A DNA stretch of 64,000 nucleotides from Wenjunlia vitaminophila DSM 41686 (lineage in GTDB: Bacteria; Actinomycetota; Actinomycetes; Streptomycetales; Streptomycetaceae): assembly GCF_000380165.1 (NCBI RefSeq), contig NZ_KB904724.1, positions 257 through 64,256 on the forward strand, in the 5' to 3' direction. The first letter of the stretch is position 1. Every line of letters starts with the position of its first letter. The translations under genes were made by a program, and so were the position numbers. The notes beneath the pieces are model-generated. The model searched no databases. It saw only the letters and a program-made list of their open reading frames with translations, and was not told the DNA's origin. This document shows, piece by piece, positions 18,586 to 27,421 of the stretch.

Positions 18586-20496
18586 GTGAACGACGCCAAC
18601 TCCCCGAGGAACGACGCCGCGGACGGGTCCGGTGGTCAGCCACACCCGGGGGACACGGGCCAACTGCCGCCCTACGACCCCTATGACCCGTACGGGCAGT
18701 ACCAGCAGGCCGCGTACGGGTACGACCCGTACGCGCAGGGAGGCGGCCAGCAGCACGACCCGAACGCCTACGGCTACGATCCGTACGCGGCGCAGTCGCA
18801 GCAGTACCAACAGCCACCGCAGCACTCCACGTCACCGCAGTATTCGCAGCCCCAGCAGTACCAGCAGCCCCAGCAGGTGCCGCAGCCCCAGCAGGCTCAG
18901 TACCAGCAGACCCAGTACCCACAGGGCGGGTACGCAGACCCGTACGTCGGGAACTCCCCGCCCTCCGTGGACACCGGCGCTGTCCCGCGCATCCCGCAGC
19001 AGTACCCCTACCCCGCCCAGACGCCGGCCCACCACTCCGGCCAGTCCGACACCGGCCAGTCCGACACCGGGCAGTACGACACCGGGCAGTACGACACCGG
19101 GCAGTACCCCGCCCACCCACAGGACGAGGACGCCCCCCGGGCGACACCGCCGGACAACCCCTACGACGAGCTGGCGGAGCTGCGTTCCCCGGAGCCCGAG
19201 TCCGACGGGGGGCCGGCCGGGCAACGGCCCGAGACGGGCGCGGGGGAGTACAAGACCGAACAGTTCGCCTTCGTGGATGACCAGGAGGAGGACGAGGAGG
19301 TCATCGACTGGCTCAAGTTCGCCGAGACCCGCACCGAGCGGCGGGACGAGCGGCGCCGCCAGCTTCGCAACCGACTCGTCGGGCTCTGCCTGGTCATGGC
19401 GCTCGTGCTGACCGGCGGCGTGGGTTACCTCTGGTGGCAGGACAAACTGATCTTCAGCGACTCCAGCACCTCCGCCGGACCGAACGCGGGCCAGAAGCGC
19501 GACGTGATCGTGCTGCACCTGAAGGAACTGGACAGCGCCCGCAGCTCGACGGTGCTCCTGGTGAACAACGAGACCTCCGGCAAGGGCACCAGCGTGCTGC
19601 TGCCGAACGCCCTGGCGGTGTCCACCGAGGAGGCCGGTTCCACCACCCTGGGCCAGTCGGTGGACGAGGAGGGCGCAGGCCCGACCCGGGACGCCCTGTC
19701 CACCCTGCTGGGCGCGGACATCAAGGGCACCTGGCGGCTGGACACCCCGTTCCTCGAGCTCCTCGTCGAGTCCGTGGGCGGCATCGCCGTGGACACCGAC
19801 ACCGAGGTGCGCGGCACCGGTAAGGAGAAGGGCAAGGTCCTGGTCACCAAGGGCGCGGGGCAGCAGTTGCGCGGTGCCGCCGCGGTCGCCTACGCCACCT
19901 ACCTCGGACCGGGGGAGTCGGCCGACCAGCAGCTCGCCCGCTTCGGCGCGGTCATGCAGGCGGTGTTGAAGAAGGTGCCGAGCGAGCCCGCGAGCGCGAC
20001 CCGGCTAGTGGAGAGCCTGGGCCTGGTTCCCGACCCCTCGCTCCCCGAGAACGAGCTCGGCGCCAGTCTGGCGCCCCTGGCCGCCTACGCCAAGACCGGC
20101 AAGTACCGCACCATCGCGCTGACCGCGCAGGAGGACGGGACGCTGGACGAGGAGACCACCAAGTCCGTGATCAAGGACGTGCTCGGCGGGACGGTGCGGA
20201 ACACCGACCCCCAGGCCACCCCGCGGGTCAGCGTGCGCAACGCCACGGGGGACCCGGACGCCGCAGGCACCGCCAAGGTGGCCCTGGTCAACGGCGGCTA
20301 CACCTACGCCTCGGGCGGCACCGCCGAGGAGCCGGTCGACACCTCCCGGGTGGAGTACGTGGACCAGGTCCGCAAGGAGGTCGCCGAGGAGGTGGCCAGG
20401 ACCCTGGGCCTGCCGAAGAGCGCGGCCAAGAAGGTCCCCGGCGATGACGGCGACCTGGACCTCACCGTGGTGCTCGGCGAGGACTACTCCGGGTGA
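18586..20496 (+). CDS. LCP/LytR_C family cell-wall glycopolymer transferase (PdtA-like)
   Basis: A 636-residue protein. Residues 1-250 are a low-complexity Tyr/Gln/Pro region (repeats such as YDPYAQ, QYQQPQQ, DTGQ). A membrane helix follows at about 263-285, then an extracytoplasmic LytR-CpsA-Psr-like domain (DVIVLHLKEL onward) and a LytR_C domain near the C-terminus (PRVSVRNATGDPDAAGTAKVAL). LCP enzymes move lipid-linked polymers onto peptidoglycan. The place between nadD and rsfS is that of S. coelicolor SCO2578 (PdtA, a polydiglycosylphosphate transferase needed for sporulation). The canonical LCP arginines are not obvious to me, so catalytic competence is uncertain. GTG start with GAAGGGA upstream. 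Confidence 0.75.
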   Translation: MNDANSPRNDAADGSGGQPHPGDTGQLPPYDPYDPYGQYQQAAYGYDPYAQGGGQQHDPNAYGYDPYAAQSQQYQQPPQHSTSPQYSQPQQYQQPQQVPQPQQAQYQQTQYPQGGYADPYVGNSPPSVDTGAVPRIPQQYPYPAQTPAHHSGQSDTGQSDTGQYDTGQYDTGQYPAHPQDEDAPRATPPDNPYDELAELRSPEPESDGGPAGQRPETGAGEYKTEQFAFVDDQEEDEEVIDWLKFAETRTERRDERRRQLRNRLVGLCLVMALVLTGGVGYLWWQDKLIFSDSSTSAGPNAGQKRDVIVLHLKELDSARSSTVLLVNNETSGKGTSVLLPNALAVSTEEAGSTTLGQSVDEEGAGPTRDALSTLLGADIKGTWRLDTPFLELLVESVGGIAVDTDTEVRGTGKEKGKVLVTKGAGQQLRGAAAVAYATYLGPGESADQQLARFGAVMQAVLKKVPSEPASATRLVESLGLVPDPSLPENELGASLAPLAAYAKTGKYRTIALTAQEDGTLDEETTKSVIKDVLGGTVRNTDPQATPRVSVRNATGDPDAAGTAKVALVNGGYTYASGGTAEEPVDTSRVEYVDQVRKEVAEEVARTLGLPKSAAKKVPGDDGDLDLTVVLGEDYSG

Positions 20497-20503
20497 CCGA
20501 CCT

Positions 20504-20541
20504 CCCGGCCGGACCGCTCCCCGTGGACCGGTCCGGCCGGG
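20504..20541 (+). terminator. terminator after the LCP gene
   Basis: A perfect 13-bp stem (20504-20516 with 20529-20541) and a 12-base loop, eight bases after the stop codon. Confidence 0.7.
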
Positions 20542-20704
20542 CGCGAACCTCCGGGCCCTCCGGCCCGGCCGGAGTCGCGCGGGGGGCAGAACCCGGGCCG
20601 GCGGTCCGGGGGCGCCCGGACGAGCCCCCGGATATCGGGGAGAGCGCTGGCAGGGGGACATGTCATCCTGGGGAGGTACCCACCATCGAACGGGAAGCGT
20701 ACTT

Positions 20705-21190
20705 GTGACCGCTACTGACCGTGCCGTCGAGCTCGCCAACACCGCCGCCCAGGCAGCCGCCGACAAGCTGGCGCACGACATCGTCGCCTACGACGTGAGT
20801 GACGTCCTCGCCATCACCGACGTCTTCCTGCTGGCGTCGGCGCCGAACGACCGGATGGTGAAGTCCATCGTGGACGAGGTCGAGGAACGGCTGCTCAAGG
20901 AGTGCCAGACCAAGCCGGTGCGCCGGGAGGGCGAGCGCGACGGCCGCTGGGTGCTGCTGGACTACGTGGACGTGGTGGTCCACGTCCAGCACTCCGAGGA
21001 GCGGGTCTTCTACGCCTTGGAGCGGCTGTGGAAGGACTGCCCCCAGCTCGAGCTGCCCGAGGACGCCGTGGCCACCCGGGGGCGTGCCGCCGAGCACGCC
21101 AGGGCCCTGCGGGAGGACTCCGGGTCGGACGGGGCGGTGTACGACGGCGCCGATCTCGGCGCCACCGGCATCCGCGGGGGGCGGCGCTGA
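20705..21190 (+). CDS. rsfS: ribosome silencing factor
   Basis: RsfS (Iojap/DUF143) binds L14 and blocks subunit joining during starvation. A 161-residue protein with the conserved core VAYDVSDVLAITDVFLLASAPNDRMVKSI and GRWVLLDYVDVVVHVQHSEERVFYALERLW. The extra 40 residues at the C-terminus are charged and variable. GTG 20705 is preceded by GGGAAG. Its stop overlaps the apparent CTG start of the next gene. Confidence 0.95.
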   Translation: MTATDRAVELANTAAQAAADKLAHDIVAYDVSDVLAITDVFLLASAPNDRMVKSIVDEVEERLLKECQTKPVRREGERDGRWVLLDYVDVVVHVQHSEERVFYALERLWKDCPQLELPEDAVATRGRAAEHARALREDSGSDGAVYDGADLGATGIRGGRR

Positions 21191-21840
21191 ACGGGCGGCA
21201 GTACGGCCGGGGCCGCAAGATCGTGATGTGGCGGCACGGCCAGACCACCTGGAACGTCGAACGCCGCTTCCAGGGCAGCACCAACATCCCGCTCACCGAG
21301 GTGGGGCGGACCCAGGCCCGCCGTGCGGCCCGGCTGCTCGCCGCGCTCGGGCCGGACCTGATCATCTCGTCCGACCTCGACCGGGCGGCCCACACGGCCG
21401 ACGAGCTGAGCGCGGTCACCGGTCTCGAGGTCACCCACCATCCCGGGCTGCGGGAGACCTACGCCGGGGTGTGGCAGGGGCTGACCGGTGAGGAGATCCA
21501 GGCGAAGCACGGTGCGGAGTACCTCGCCTGGAAGCGGGGCGAGCCGGTGCGCCGCGGCGGTGGGGAACTGGAGACCGAGGTGGCCGACCGTGCCGCCCCG
21601 GTGGTGCTCCGCGCCGTGGAGTCCCTGCCGGACGACGGCACCTTGGTCGTGGTCAGCCACGGCGGGGCCATCCGCGTCACCATCGGCCGGCTGCTCGGTC
21701 TCGACCCGCGCACCTGGGAGGCGCTGGGCGGCCTGTCGAACTGCTGCTGGTCGGTGCTCGGCGAGGCGCTGCGCGGCTGGCGCCTGCTGGAGCACAATGC
21801 CGGTTCCCTCCCGGAGCCGGTCCTCGGCGACGACGACTGA
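21187..21840 (+). CDS. histidine phosphatase family protein
   Basis: A 217-residue phosphoglycerate-mutase-like phosphatase. The catalytic RHG is in VMWRHGQTTWNVERRFQG, and the second histidine in VVSHGGAIRVTIG. The substrate is not evident. The start is unusual: the family N-terminus (NGRQYGRGRKIVMWRHG) is encoded from CTG 21187, which overlaps the rsfS stop as CTGA. The next canonical starts (GTG 21223, ATG 21226) would leave only two or three residues before RHG and would cut the first beta strand. I therefore annotate CTG as the start, inside a purine-rich context (ggggggcggcg). Confidence 0.85.
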   Translation: MNGRQYGRGRKIVMWRHGQTTWNVERRFQGSTNIPLTEVGRTQARRAARLLAALGPDLIISSDLDRAAHTADELSAVTGLEVTHHPGLRETYAGVWQGLTGEEIQAKHGAEYLAWKRGEPVRRGGGELETEVADRAAPVVLRAVESLPDDGTLVVVSHGGAIRVTIGRLLGLDPRTWEALGGLSNCCWSVLGEALRGWRLLEHNAGSLPEPVLGDDD

Positions 21841-21895
21841 AGGCCCCGGAGCGTTGGCGCCGGTCGGCGATTTCTCGCTCACCGGGGTGACACGC

Positions 21896-21901
21896 TAAGC
21901 T
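21896..21901 (+). promoter_or_regulatory. -10 box for tRNA-Ala copy 1
   Basis: TAAGCT ends 15 bases before the mature tRNA 5' end. No strong -35 was identified. Confidence 0.4.
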
Positions 21902-21916
21902 TCTACCAGTTGCAGC

Positions 21917-21989
21917 GGGGCTATAGCTCAGTTGGTAGAGCACTTGCATGGCATGCAAGGGGTCAGGGGTTCAAATCCCCTTAGCTCCA
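21917..21989 (+). tRNA. tRNA-Ala (GGC), copy 1
   Basis: Cloverleaf: acceptor GGGGCTA with TAGCTCC (one G-U pair), D arm GCTC...GAGC, anticodon stem CTTGC/GCAAG with loop ATGGCAT giving anticodon GGC, and T arm with GGTTCAAATCC. Discriminator A; the CCA end is not encoded. It reads GCC, the dominant alanine codon here. Followed by a strong intrinsic terminator. Confidence 0.97.
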
Positions 21990-22033
21990 CAGGACGACCG
22001 TCCTCGGGTCAGCTCGGGGTGAGTCGGTCAGAT

Positions 22034-22064
22034 CCCGCCCGATCATTCAGATCGGGCGGGTTTT
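22034..22064 (+). terminator. intrinsic terminator after tRNA-Ala copy 1
   Basis: A perfect 11-bp stem (22034-22044 with 22050-22060), a five-base loop and TTTT. Confidence 0.88.
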
Positions 22065-22172
22065 CGGCTTTGGGGACTCCTGGGACTCCTCGTTGCGGTG
22101 TCCGGCCGTGGCTCTGCTCCTGCCGGCCGGCAGGCAGGCCAAAGGCCTTGGGCAAACCCCGCGCCCGGCGTG

Positions 22173-22178
22173 TAAAGT
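22173..22178 (+). promoter_or_regulatory. -10 box for tRNA-Ala copy 2
   Basis: TAAAGT, with TTGGGC at 22148-22153 as a possible but widely spaced (19-base) -35. The tRNA starts 36 bases downstream. Confidence 0.4.
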
Positions 22179-22214
22179 AGGCCAGGTCGGCCGGTGATCC
22201 GGCGGCGATTTCTC

Positions 22215-22287
22215 GGGGCTATAGCTCAGTTGGTAGAGCACTTGCATGGCATGCAAGGGGTCAGGGGTTCAAATCCCCTTAGCTCCA
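22215..22287 (+). tRNA. tRNA-Ala (GGC), copy 2
   Basis: All 73 bases are identical to the copy 298 bases upstream, with different flanks, so it is a duplicate gene with its own promoter and terminator. The CCA end is not encoded. Confidence 0.97.
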
Positions 22288-22306
22288 CTCGTTTTGACCT
22301 GACCGG

Positions 22307-22328
22307 CCGCGCATTCACGCGGGGTTTT
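22307..22328 (+). terminator. intrinsic terminator after tRNA-Ala copy 2
   Basis: A five-bp stem (CCGCG/CGCGG) with a six-base loop, followed by GG and TTTT. Confidence 0.6.
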
Positions 22329-22468
22329 CCGGTCGGAGCATCCCCCGCCGGTCCGTCCCTGGCCATCCCAGGCCCGACCGCCGTTCGCCCCCCTCTGGCG
22401 CGACCTCCCGTCGGGGCGTGATCGACCACTGCTGCACCGACTCCATCCCAGGTCATCCATGCCGCACA

Positions 22469-22487
22469 TATTCTTGTAATGGCCATT
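22469..22487 (+). promoter_or_regulatory. aminotransferase promoter with palindrome
   Basis: An unusually AT-rich patch. TATTCT (22469-22474) is a plausible -10 and the perfect palindrome AATGGCCATT (22478-22487) falls on the predicted start site, where a repressor could act. The regulator is not known. Confidence 0.4.
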
Positions 22488-22546
22488 TATGTTCCCGGTG
22501 TGCCGACCGGGTCCCGCCGCCGACCACGAGGGACAGGAGTCGCCCG

Positions 22547-23734
22547 ATGCCCCCCGCAGTTCCCCCTCCAGCGCTGTCCCCGCGTGCCCGTGCCGTCGGT
22601 GGCTCGGCCGTACGGGAGATCCTGGCGGTGACCGCGAAGCCCGAGGTGATCTCCTTCGCCGGGGGGCTGCCCGCGCCGGAGCTGTTCGACGTGGCCGGGC
22701 TCGCCGCCGCCTACCAGGCGGTGCTGGCCCAGGCGGGCGAGGAAGCCCTCCAGTACTCCACGACCGAGGGCGACCCCGGGCTGCGCGCCGTGGTCGCGGC
22801 GCGGCTGAGCGCCCGGGGACTGCCGACGGGACCGGACGACCTGCTGATCACCTCGGGGGCGCAGCAGGGGCTGGCGCTGCTCGCCACCACCCTGCTCGAG
22901 CCCGGATCGACCGTGCTGGTGGAGGACCCCTGCTACCTCGCCGTCCTCCAGGTGTTCGGCTTCGCCGGGGCCCGAGTCGTGCCGGTGCCCTGCGACGAGG
23001 ACGGCCTGGACCCGGAGGCGCTGGACCACCTGGTCAGCCGGGAGCGGCCGACCCTGCTCTACACGGTGCCCACCTTCCAGAACCCCACCGGACGCACCGT
23101 CCCCGCCGACCGCCGGGCCGCCATCGGCGAGGTCGCGGCCCGCAGGGGGCTGTGGATCGTGGAGGACGACCCGTACGGCGACCTGCGGTACGAGGGCCAG
23201 CAGGTGCCGTGGATCGCCTCGTTCCCCCAGGCCGCCGACCGCACGGTGCTGCTCGGCTCGTTCTCGAAGATCATGTCGCCGGGGATGCGCCTGGGTTGGT
23301 TGCGGGCCCCCGACGCGCTGCGGCAGGGCTGCGTCGTCGTCAAACAGTCCGCCGACCTGCACACCCCGACCGTCAACCAGCTCGCCGCGGCCCGCTACCT
23401 GGCGGACCGCGACCTCGGGGCGCACATAGCCACCGTCAGGGACGCCTACCGGGCGCGCAGGGACGCCATGCTGGCCGGTCTCCCCGACGCCCTGCCGCCG
23501 GGGTCGCGGTGGACCCGCCCGGAGGGCGGCATGTTCGTCTGGGTCAGACTGCCGGACGGGTACGACACCGTGTCGCTGCTGCGCCGGGCCGTTGAGCACG
23601 ACATCGCCTACGTCCCCGGAGCGCCCTTCTACGTGGCCGAACCCGACCGCGCCACCATGCGGCTGTCCTTCGTCACCCACCGTCCTGAGGAGATCGCCGA
23701 GGGGCTGCGGCGACTCGCCGAGGTGCTGCGCTGA
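22547..23734 (+). CDS. PLP-dependent aminotransferase, class I/II
   Basis: A 395-residue fold-type I aminotransferase. The PLP lysine is in GSFSKIMSPGMRLGW; SGAQQGLALLATTLL, EDPCYLA and YTVPTFQNPTG are typical of the LysN/2-aminoadipate and MocR-like transaminase group, and VISFAGGLPAPELFD is its usual opening. Substrates could be branched-chain, aromatic or 2-aminoadipate amino donors; the sequence does not decide. ATG 22547 follows GGACAGGAG, whereas the longer frame has no binding site. It stands alone between tRNA-Ala and the leuS leader, with its own promoter. Confidence 0.85.
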   Translation: MPPAVPPPALSPRARAVGGSAVREILAVTAKPEVISFAGGLPAPELFDVAGLAAAYQAVLAQAGEEALQYSTTEGDPGLRAVVAARLSARGLPTGPDDLLITSGAQQGLALLATTLLEPGSTVLVEDPCYLAVLQVFGFAGARVVPVPCDEDGLDPEALDHLVSRERPTLLYTVPTFQNPTGRTVPADRRAAIGEVAARRGLWIVEDDPYGDLRYEGQQVPWIASFPQAADRTVLLGSFSKIMSPGMRLGWLRAPDALRQGCVVVKQSADLHTPTVNQLAAARYLADRDLGAHIATVRDAYRARRDAMLAGLPDALPPGSRWTRPEGGMFVWVRLPDGYDTVSLLRRAVEHDIAYVPGAPFYVAEPDRATMRLSFVTHRPEEIAEGLRRLAEVLR

Positions 23735-23824
23735 CCCGGTGGAGGCACCGGCGCCCGGGGCGCGGCCGGGGCCCTGGTGCCCCGCGGCGGCGTCACCGCC
23801 ATGCGGGTGGGGGACACGCTGCGG

Positions 23825-23830
23825 TACCCT
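23825..23830 (+). promoter_or_regulatory. -10 box of the leuS leader transcript
   Basis: TACCCT six bases before the ATG of the leader mini-ORF. The predicted transcript starts at that ATG. Confidence 0.55.
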
Positions 23831-23836
23831 ACGGGT

Positions 23837-23875
23837 ATGCGATCCGTGCGCCGTCTGCTTAGTCGGCCGCGCTGA
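23837..23875 (+). CDS. leuS leader peptide, 12 codons
   Basis: A leaderless mini-ORF encoding MRSVRRLLSRPR. Two adjacent leucine codons (CTG CTT, 23855-23860) end five bases before a helix arm that contains the stop codon. CTT is a rare choice in this GC-rich sequence. It is followed by an intrinsic terminator and then leuS. Classical attenuators have been predicted before leuS in some Streptomyces by comparative work, which supports a leucyl-tRNA-sensing role here. Confidence 0.65.
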   Translation: MRSVRRLLSRPR

Positions 23876-23987
23876 CCAGGACCGATCCGTGGCCCTGCCA
23901 GACCGTGATCCGCGAGAAGGCGAACCACCAGGGTGATCCGCCGGCTCGCGGGGCCGTGGCGGGCTCCGGGCTCGGAGTCAGCGCGGC
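23866..23987 (+). promoter_or_regulatory. leuS attenuator helices
   Basis: An 11-bp perfect long-range helix pairs 23866-23876 (end of the leader ORF) with 23977-23987, right before the terminator. A competing pairing of 23950-23956 with 23984-23986 and 23990-23993 (seven bp around a three-base bulge) would use both the terminator left arm and the helix right arm. A ribosome stalled on the leucine codons would cover the first arm and favour this antiterminator. The pairings are seen; the mechanism is inferred. Confidence 0.6.
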
Positions 23988-23988
23988 G

Positions 23989-24014
23989 TCCCCTCCTGAG
24001 CGGGGGGATTTTTT
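23989..24014 (+). terminator. intrinsic terminator in the leuS leader
   Basis: The stem TCCCCTC/GGGGGGA (one G-U pair) with a six-base loop is followed by six Ts. It is the only hairpin with such a T-run in the window, and it stands between the leuS promoter and the leuS start. Confidence 0.85.
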
Positions 24015-24123
24015 GTTGGCCGCGGCCGGCCCGTGACGGGTCCGAGCCCGCCCGTGAACCATGACGAACCGGCCGGCAGGCGTCGCATCCGATCGCCGTG
24101 ATCCCGATGGAGTTCCCAGGACG

Positions 24124-27003
24124 ATGAGCGAGACCACCTCGGCCACTGAGCCGCAGCAGACCGCGACCCAGAAGTACACCGCGGAGTTGGCCGCGCGGAT
24201 CGAGGCGCGCTGGCAGGACGAGTGGGAGCGGCGGGGCACGTTCCAGGCCGCCAACCCCGCCGGGTCGCTGGCCGGTCCCGGCGCCACGGCCCGCCCACCC
24301 GCGTACATCATGGACATGTTCCCCTACCCGTCCGGGGCGGGACTGCACGTCGGGCACCCGCTGGGGTACATCGCCACCGACGTCTACAGCCGCTACCTGC
24401 GGATGACCGGGTACAACGTGCTGCACACCCTGGGCTACGACGCGTTCGGCCTGCCCGCGGAGCAGTACGCGGTGCAGACCGGCACCCACCCCCGGGTGAC
24501 CACCGAGGCCAACATGGTCACCATGCGCGCCCAGTTGCGCCGTCTGGGCCTGGGGCACGACAGCCGCCGCTCCGTCGCCACCATCGACCCGGGGTTCTAC
24601 CGGTGGACCCAGTGGATCTTCCTGAAGATCTTCGAGTCCTGGTACGACCCGGAGCAGGACCGGGCGCGGCCCATCGCCGAGCTGGTCGAGGAGTTCGCCT
24701 CCGGTGCCCGCCCGGTGCCCGGCGGTCGCCCCTGGGGAGAGCTGGACGCGGTCGAGCGCTCCGCGGTGCTGGACGACCACCGTCTGGCGTACGTCAAGGA
24801 GGCGCCGGTCAACTGGTGTCCGGGTCTGGGCACGGTGCTGGCCAACGAGGAGGTCACCGCGGACGGCCGGTCCGAACGCGGTAACTTCCCCGTGTACCGG
24901 GCCAGCCTGCGGCAGTGGATGATGCGCATCACCGCGTACGCCGACCGCCTGCTGGACGACCTGGACCTGTTGGACTGGCCGGAGGCCATCAAGCTGCAAC
25001 AGCGGAACTGGATCGGCCGCTCCGAGGGCGCCCGGGTGGAGTTCCGGCTGGACGCCGCGGGTGGTGAAGACGACAAGATCGTCGTCTTCACCACCCGGCC
25101 GGACACCCTGTGGGGCGCCACCTACATGGTGCTGGCGCCCGAGCACCCCCTGGTGGACCGGATGGTGCCCGCGCGCTGGCCGGAGGGCACCAGGGAGGCG
25201 TGGACCGGGGCCGCTCCCACCCCCGCCGCAGCGGTGGCCACGTACCGCAGGCAGGCCGCGGCCAAGTCCGACGTGGAGCGGCAGGCCGAGGCGAAGGACA
25301 AGACGGGGGTCTTCACCGGGGCGTTCGCGGTCAACCCGGTCAACGGGGAACGCATCCCGATCTTCATCGCCGACTACGTGCTGATGGGCTACGGCACGGG
25401 CGCGATCATGGCCGTGCCGGCCCACGACCACCGCGACTTCGCGTTCGCCCGGGCCTTCGAGCTGCCCATGCGGTGCGTGGTGCAGCCCGGCGACGACCGT
25501 GGCCAGGACCCGCGGACCTGGGACGACGCGTTCGTCTCGCACGACGCGCGGATCGTCAACTCGTCCGGCTCCGACATCTCGTTGGACGGCCTGGGCGTGG
25601 CCGAGGCCAAGGCGCGGATCACCGCGTGGCTGGCCGAGCGGGGCATCGGCGAGGGCACCGTCAACTACCGGCTGCGGGACTGGCTGTTCAGCCGGCAGCG
25701 CTACTGGGGCGAGCCGTTCCCGATCGTCTACGACGAGGACGGGGTGCCGCACCCGCTGCCGGCCTCCATGCTGCCCGTCGAACTGCCCGAGATCGATGAC
25801 TACGCGCCGCGCACCTTCGACCCGGACGACGCCGACTCCCGGCCGGAGACGCCCCTGTCCCGGAACAAGGAGTGGGTGGAGGTCACCCTGGACCTGGGCG
25901 ACGGCCCCAGGCAGTACCGCCGGGAGACCAACACCATGCCCAACTGGGCCGGCTCGTGCTGGTACGAGCTGCGGTACCTGGACCCGGACAACGACGAGCG
26001 GTTGGTCGACCCCGAGGTCGAGCGGTACTGGATGGGGCCCCGCACCACCGGTGGCTCGGGCGGCGCCGACCTGTACGTGGGCGGTGCCGAACACGCGGTG
26101 CTGCACCTGCTGTACGCCAGGTTCTGGCACAAGGTGCTGTACGACCTGGGGTACGTCTCCTCCAGGGAACCGTTCCACCGCCTGTTCAACCAGGGCATGA
26201 TCCAGGCGTACGTCTACCGGGACGAGCGCGGGTTCCCGGTGCCCGCCACCGAGGTCGTCGAGGAGGACGGCGGCTTCTGGCACGACGGCCAGCCGGTCCG
26301 CCGCGAGCTGGGCAAGATGGGCAAGTCCCTGAAGAACTCCGTCACCCCGGACGAGATCTGCGCCGAGTACGGGGCCGACACCCTGCGCCTGTACGAGATG
26401 GCGATGGGGCCGCTGGACGTCTCCCGCCCCTGGGAGACCAGGGCCGTCGTCGGCTCCTACCGCCTGCTGCAACGCCTGTGGCGCAACGTGGTGGACGAGG
26501 CCACGGGTGAGGTCGTGGTCACCGACGAGGAGCCGGACGAGGAGACCCTGCGCGCCCTGCACAAGGCGATCGACGGCGTGCGTGCCGACATGGAGGGGCT
26601 GCGCTTCAACACCGCCGTCGCCAAGGTGACCGAGCTGAACAACCACCTGACCAAGCGGGGCTCGGTGCCGCGTTCCGTCGCCGAGCCGCTGGTCCTGATG
26701 ATCGCGCCGCTGGCCCCGCACATCGCCGAGGAGCTGTGGCGGCGGCTGGGGCACACCGAGTCGCTGGCCCACGAGCCGTTCCCGGTGGCGGACCCGGCAC
26801 TGGTGCAGGACCCGACGGTGACCTGTGTGGTGCAGGTCAAGGGCAAGGTCCGGGCACGGATCGAGGTGCCGGCGACGATCGGCGACGGCGACCTGGAGGC
26901 CCTGGCGCTGGCCGACCCCGCGGTGCGCAGGGCGCTGGGTGACGCCCAGGTCCGCAAGGTCGTGGTCCGGGCGCCCAGGCTGGTGAACGTGGTCCCGGGC
27001 TGA
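24124..27003 (+). CDS. leuS: leucyl-tRNA synthetase
   Basis: Charges tRNA-Leu. A 959-residue class I synthetase of bacterial type: the HIGH-like site is in [18 protein letters not shown], a CP1 editing domain lies at about 250-500, [13 protein letters not shown] is part of it, and the KMSKS-like site is in [12 protein letters not shown]. It ends with the anticodon-binding domain and the C-terminal [14 protein letters not shown] segment. ATG 24124 (MSETTS) is preferred over ATG 24061, which adds 21 atypical residues. Expression is probably controlled by the attenuator described upstream. Confidence 0.97.
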   Translation: MSETTSATEPQQTATQKYTAELAARIEARWQDEWERRGTFQAANPAGSLAGPGATARPPAYIMDMFPYPSGAGLHVGHPLGYIATDVYSRYLRMTGYNVLHTLGYDAFGLPAEQYAVQTGTHPRVTTEANMVTMRAQLRRLGLGHDSRRSVATIDPGFYRWTQWIFLKIFESWYDPEQDRARPIAELVEEFASGARPVPGGRPWGELDAVERSAVLDDHRLAYVKEAPVNWCPGLGTVLANEEVTADGRSERGNFPVYRASLRQWMMRITAYADRLLDDLDLLDWPEAIKLQQRNWIGRSEGARVEFRLDAAGGEDDKIVVFTTRPDTLWGATYMVLAPEHPLVDRMVPARWPEGTREAWTGAAPTPAAAVATYRRQAAAKSDVERQAEAKDKTGVFTGAFAVNPVNGERIPIFIADYVLMGYGTGAIMAVPAHDHRDFAFARAFELPMRCVVQPGDDRGQDPRTWDDAFVSHDARIVNSSGSDISLDGLGVAEAKARITAWLAERGIGEGTVNYRLRDWLFSRQRYWGEPFPIVYDEDGVPHPLPASMLPVELPEIDDYAPRTFDPDDADSRPETPLSRNKEWVEVTLDLGDGPRQYRRETNTMPNWAGSCWYELRYLDPDNDERLVDPEVERYWMGPRTTGGSGGADLYVGGAEHAVLHLLYARFWHKVLYDLGYVSSREPFHRLFNQGMIQAYVYRDERGFPVPATEVVEEDGGFWHDGQPVRRELGKMGKSLKNSVTPDEICAEYGADTLRLYEMAMGPLDVSRPWETRAVVGSYRLLQRLWRNVVDEATGEVVVTDEEPDEETLRALHKAIDGVRADMEGLRFNTAVAKVTELNNHLTKRGSVPRSVAEPLVLMIAPLAPHIAEELWRRLGHTESLAHEPFPVADPALVQDPTVTCVVQVKGKVRARIEVPATIGDGDLEALALADPAVRRALGDAQVRKVVVRAPRLVNVVPG

Positions 27004-27079
27004 CCCGTCCGCCGAGGGGCCTGGTGTCACCACCGACCCGGCCCCTCGACGCGGGCGGCGCCTGTCGTCGTCCCCTTGC

Positions 27080-27118
27080 GGCCCGTGCCCCGGTTCGGCG
27101 TTCCCCGGGGCACGGGCC
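27080..27118 (+). terminator. leuS terminator hairpin
   Basis: A perfect 14-bp stem (27080-27093 with 27105-27118) and an 11-base loop, without a T-run. Confidence 0.7.
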
Positions 27119-27421
27119 GTTGCCCGCGCTGCTCCGGCTGACGGCGGCGGGCAGCGGACTCCGGGTGGCCCGGGCGGGGCACTCCCGCGGCCCTCGGGGG
27201 AACTCGCCGCCGGTCCGGCGCGTTCTCCCTGCGATCAGCGATTGACGCTACGGTGGGACGGGCTGATCCCGCGTCGTCTGATCGCTGTTCCGCCTGCCCG
27301 GCGCGCTTCCGGACCCGGTGAGTCCTTCCGGTTCGCCGCCCTGTTGGGCGTCCTGGTTCGCCGTTCACAGGTGGCCTGTCCCGTCCCGCCCCGACTTCCG
27401 CCGTTCCAGGGAGGCGCGCTC
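27119..27421. other. leader region of the coiled-coil protein gene
   Basis: About 300 bases without a convincing gene. A TACGGT hexamer near 27249 could be a -10 box, giving a leader of roughly 165 bases. A frame open through part of it lacks a binding site and family signal. Confidence 0.3.

Noticed and set aside
23928-23945. AGGGTGATCCGC in the leuS leader as a T-box motif
   Set aside because: The invariant TGG that pairs with the tRNA CCA end is TGA here, and no specifier stem I was found. A leader-peptide attenuator explains the region better.
23629-27033. A 1134-codon open frame on the minus strand opposite leuS
   Set aside because: Long antisense frames are expected at this GC content; there are no recognisable domains and leuS is unambiguous.
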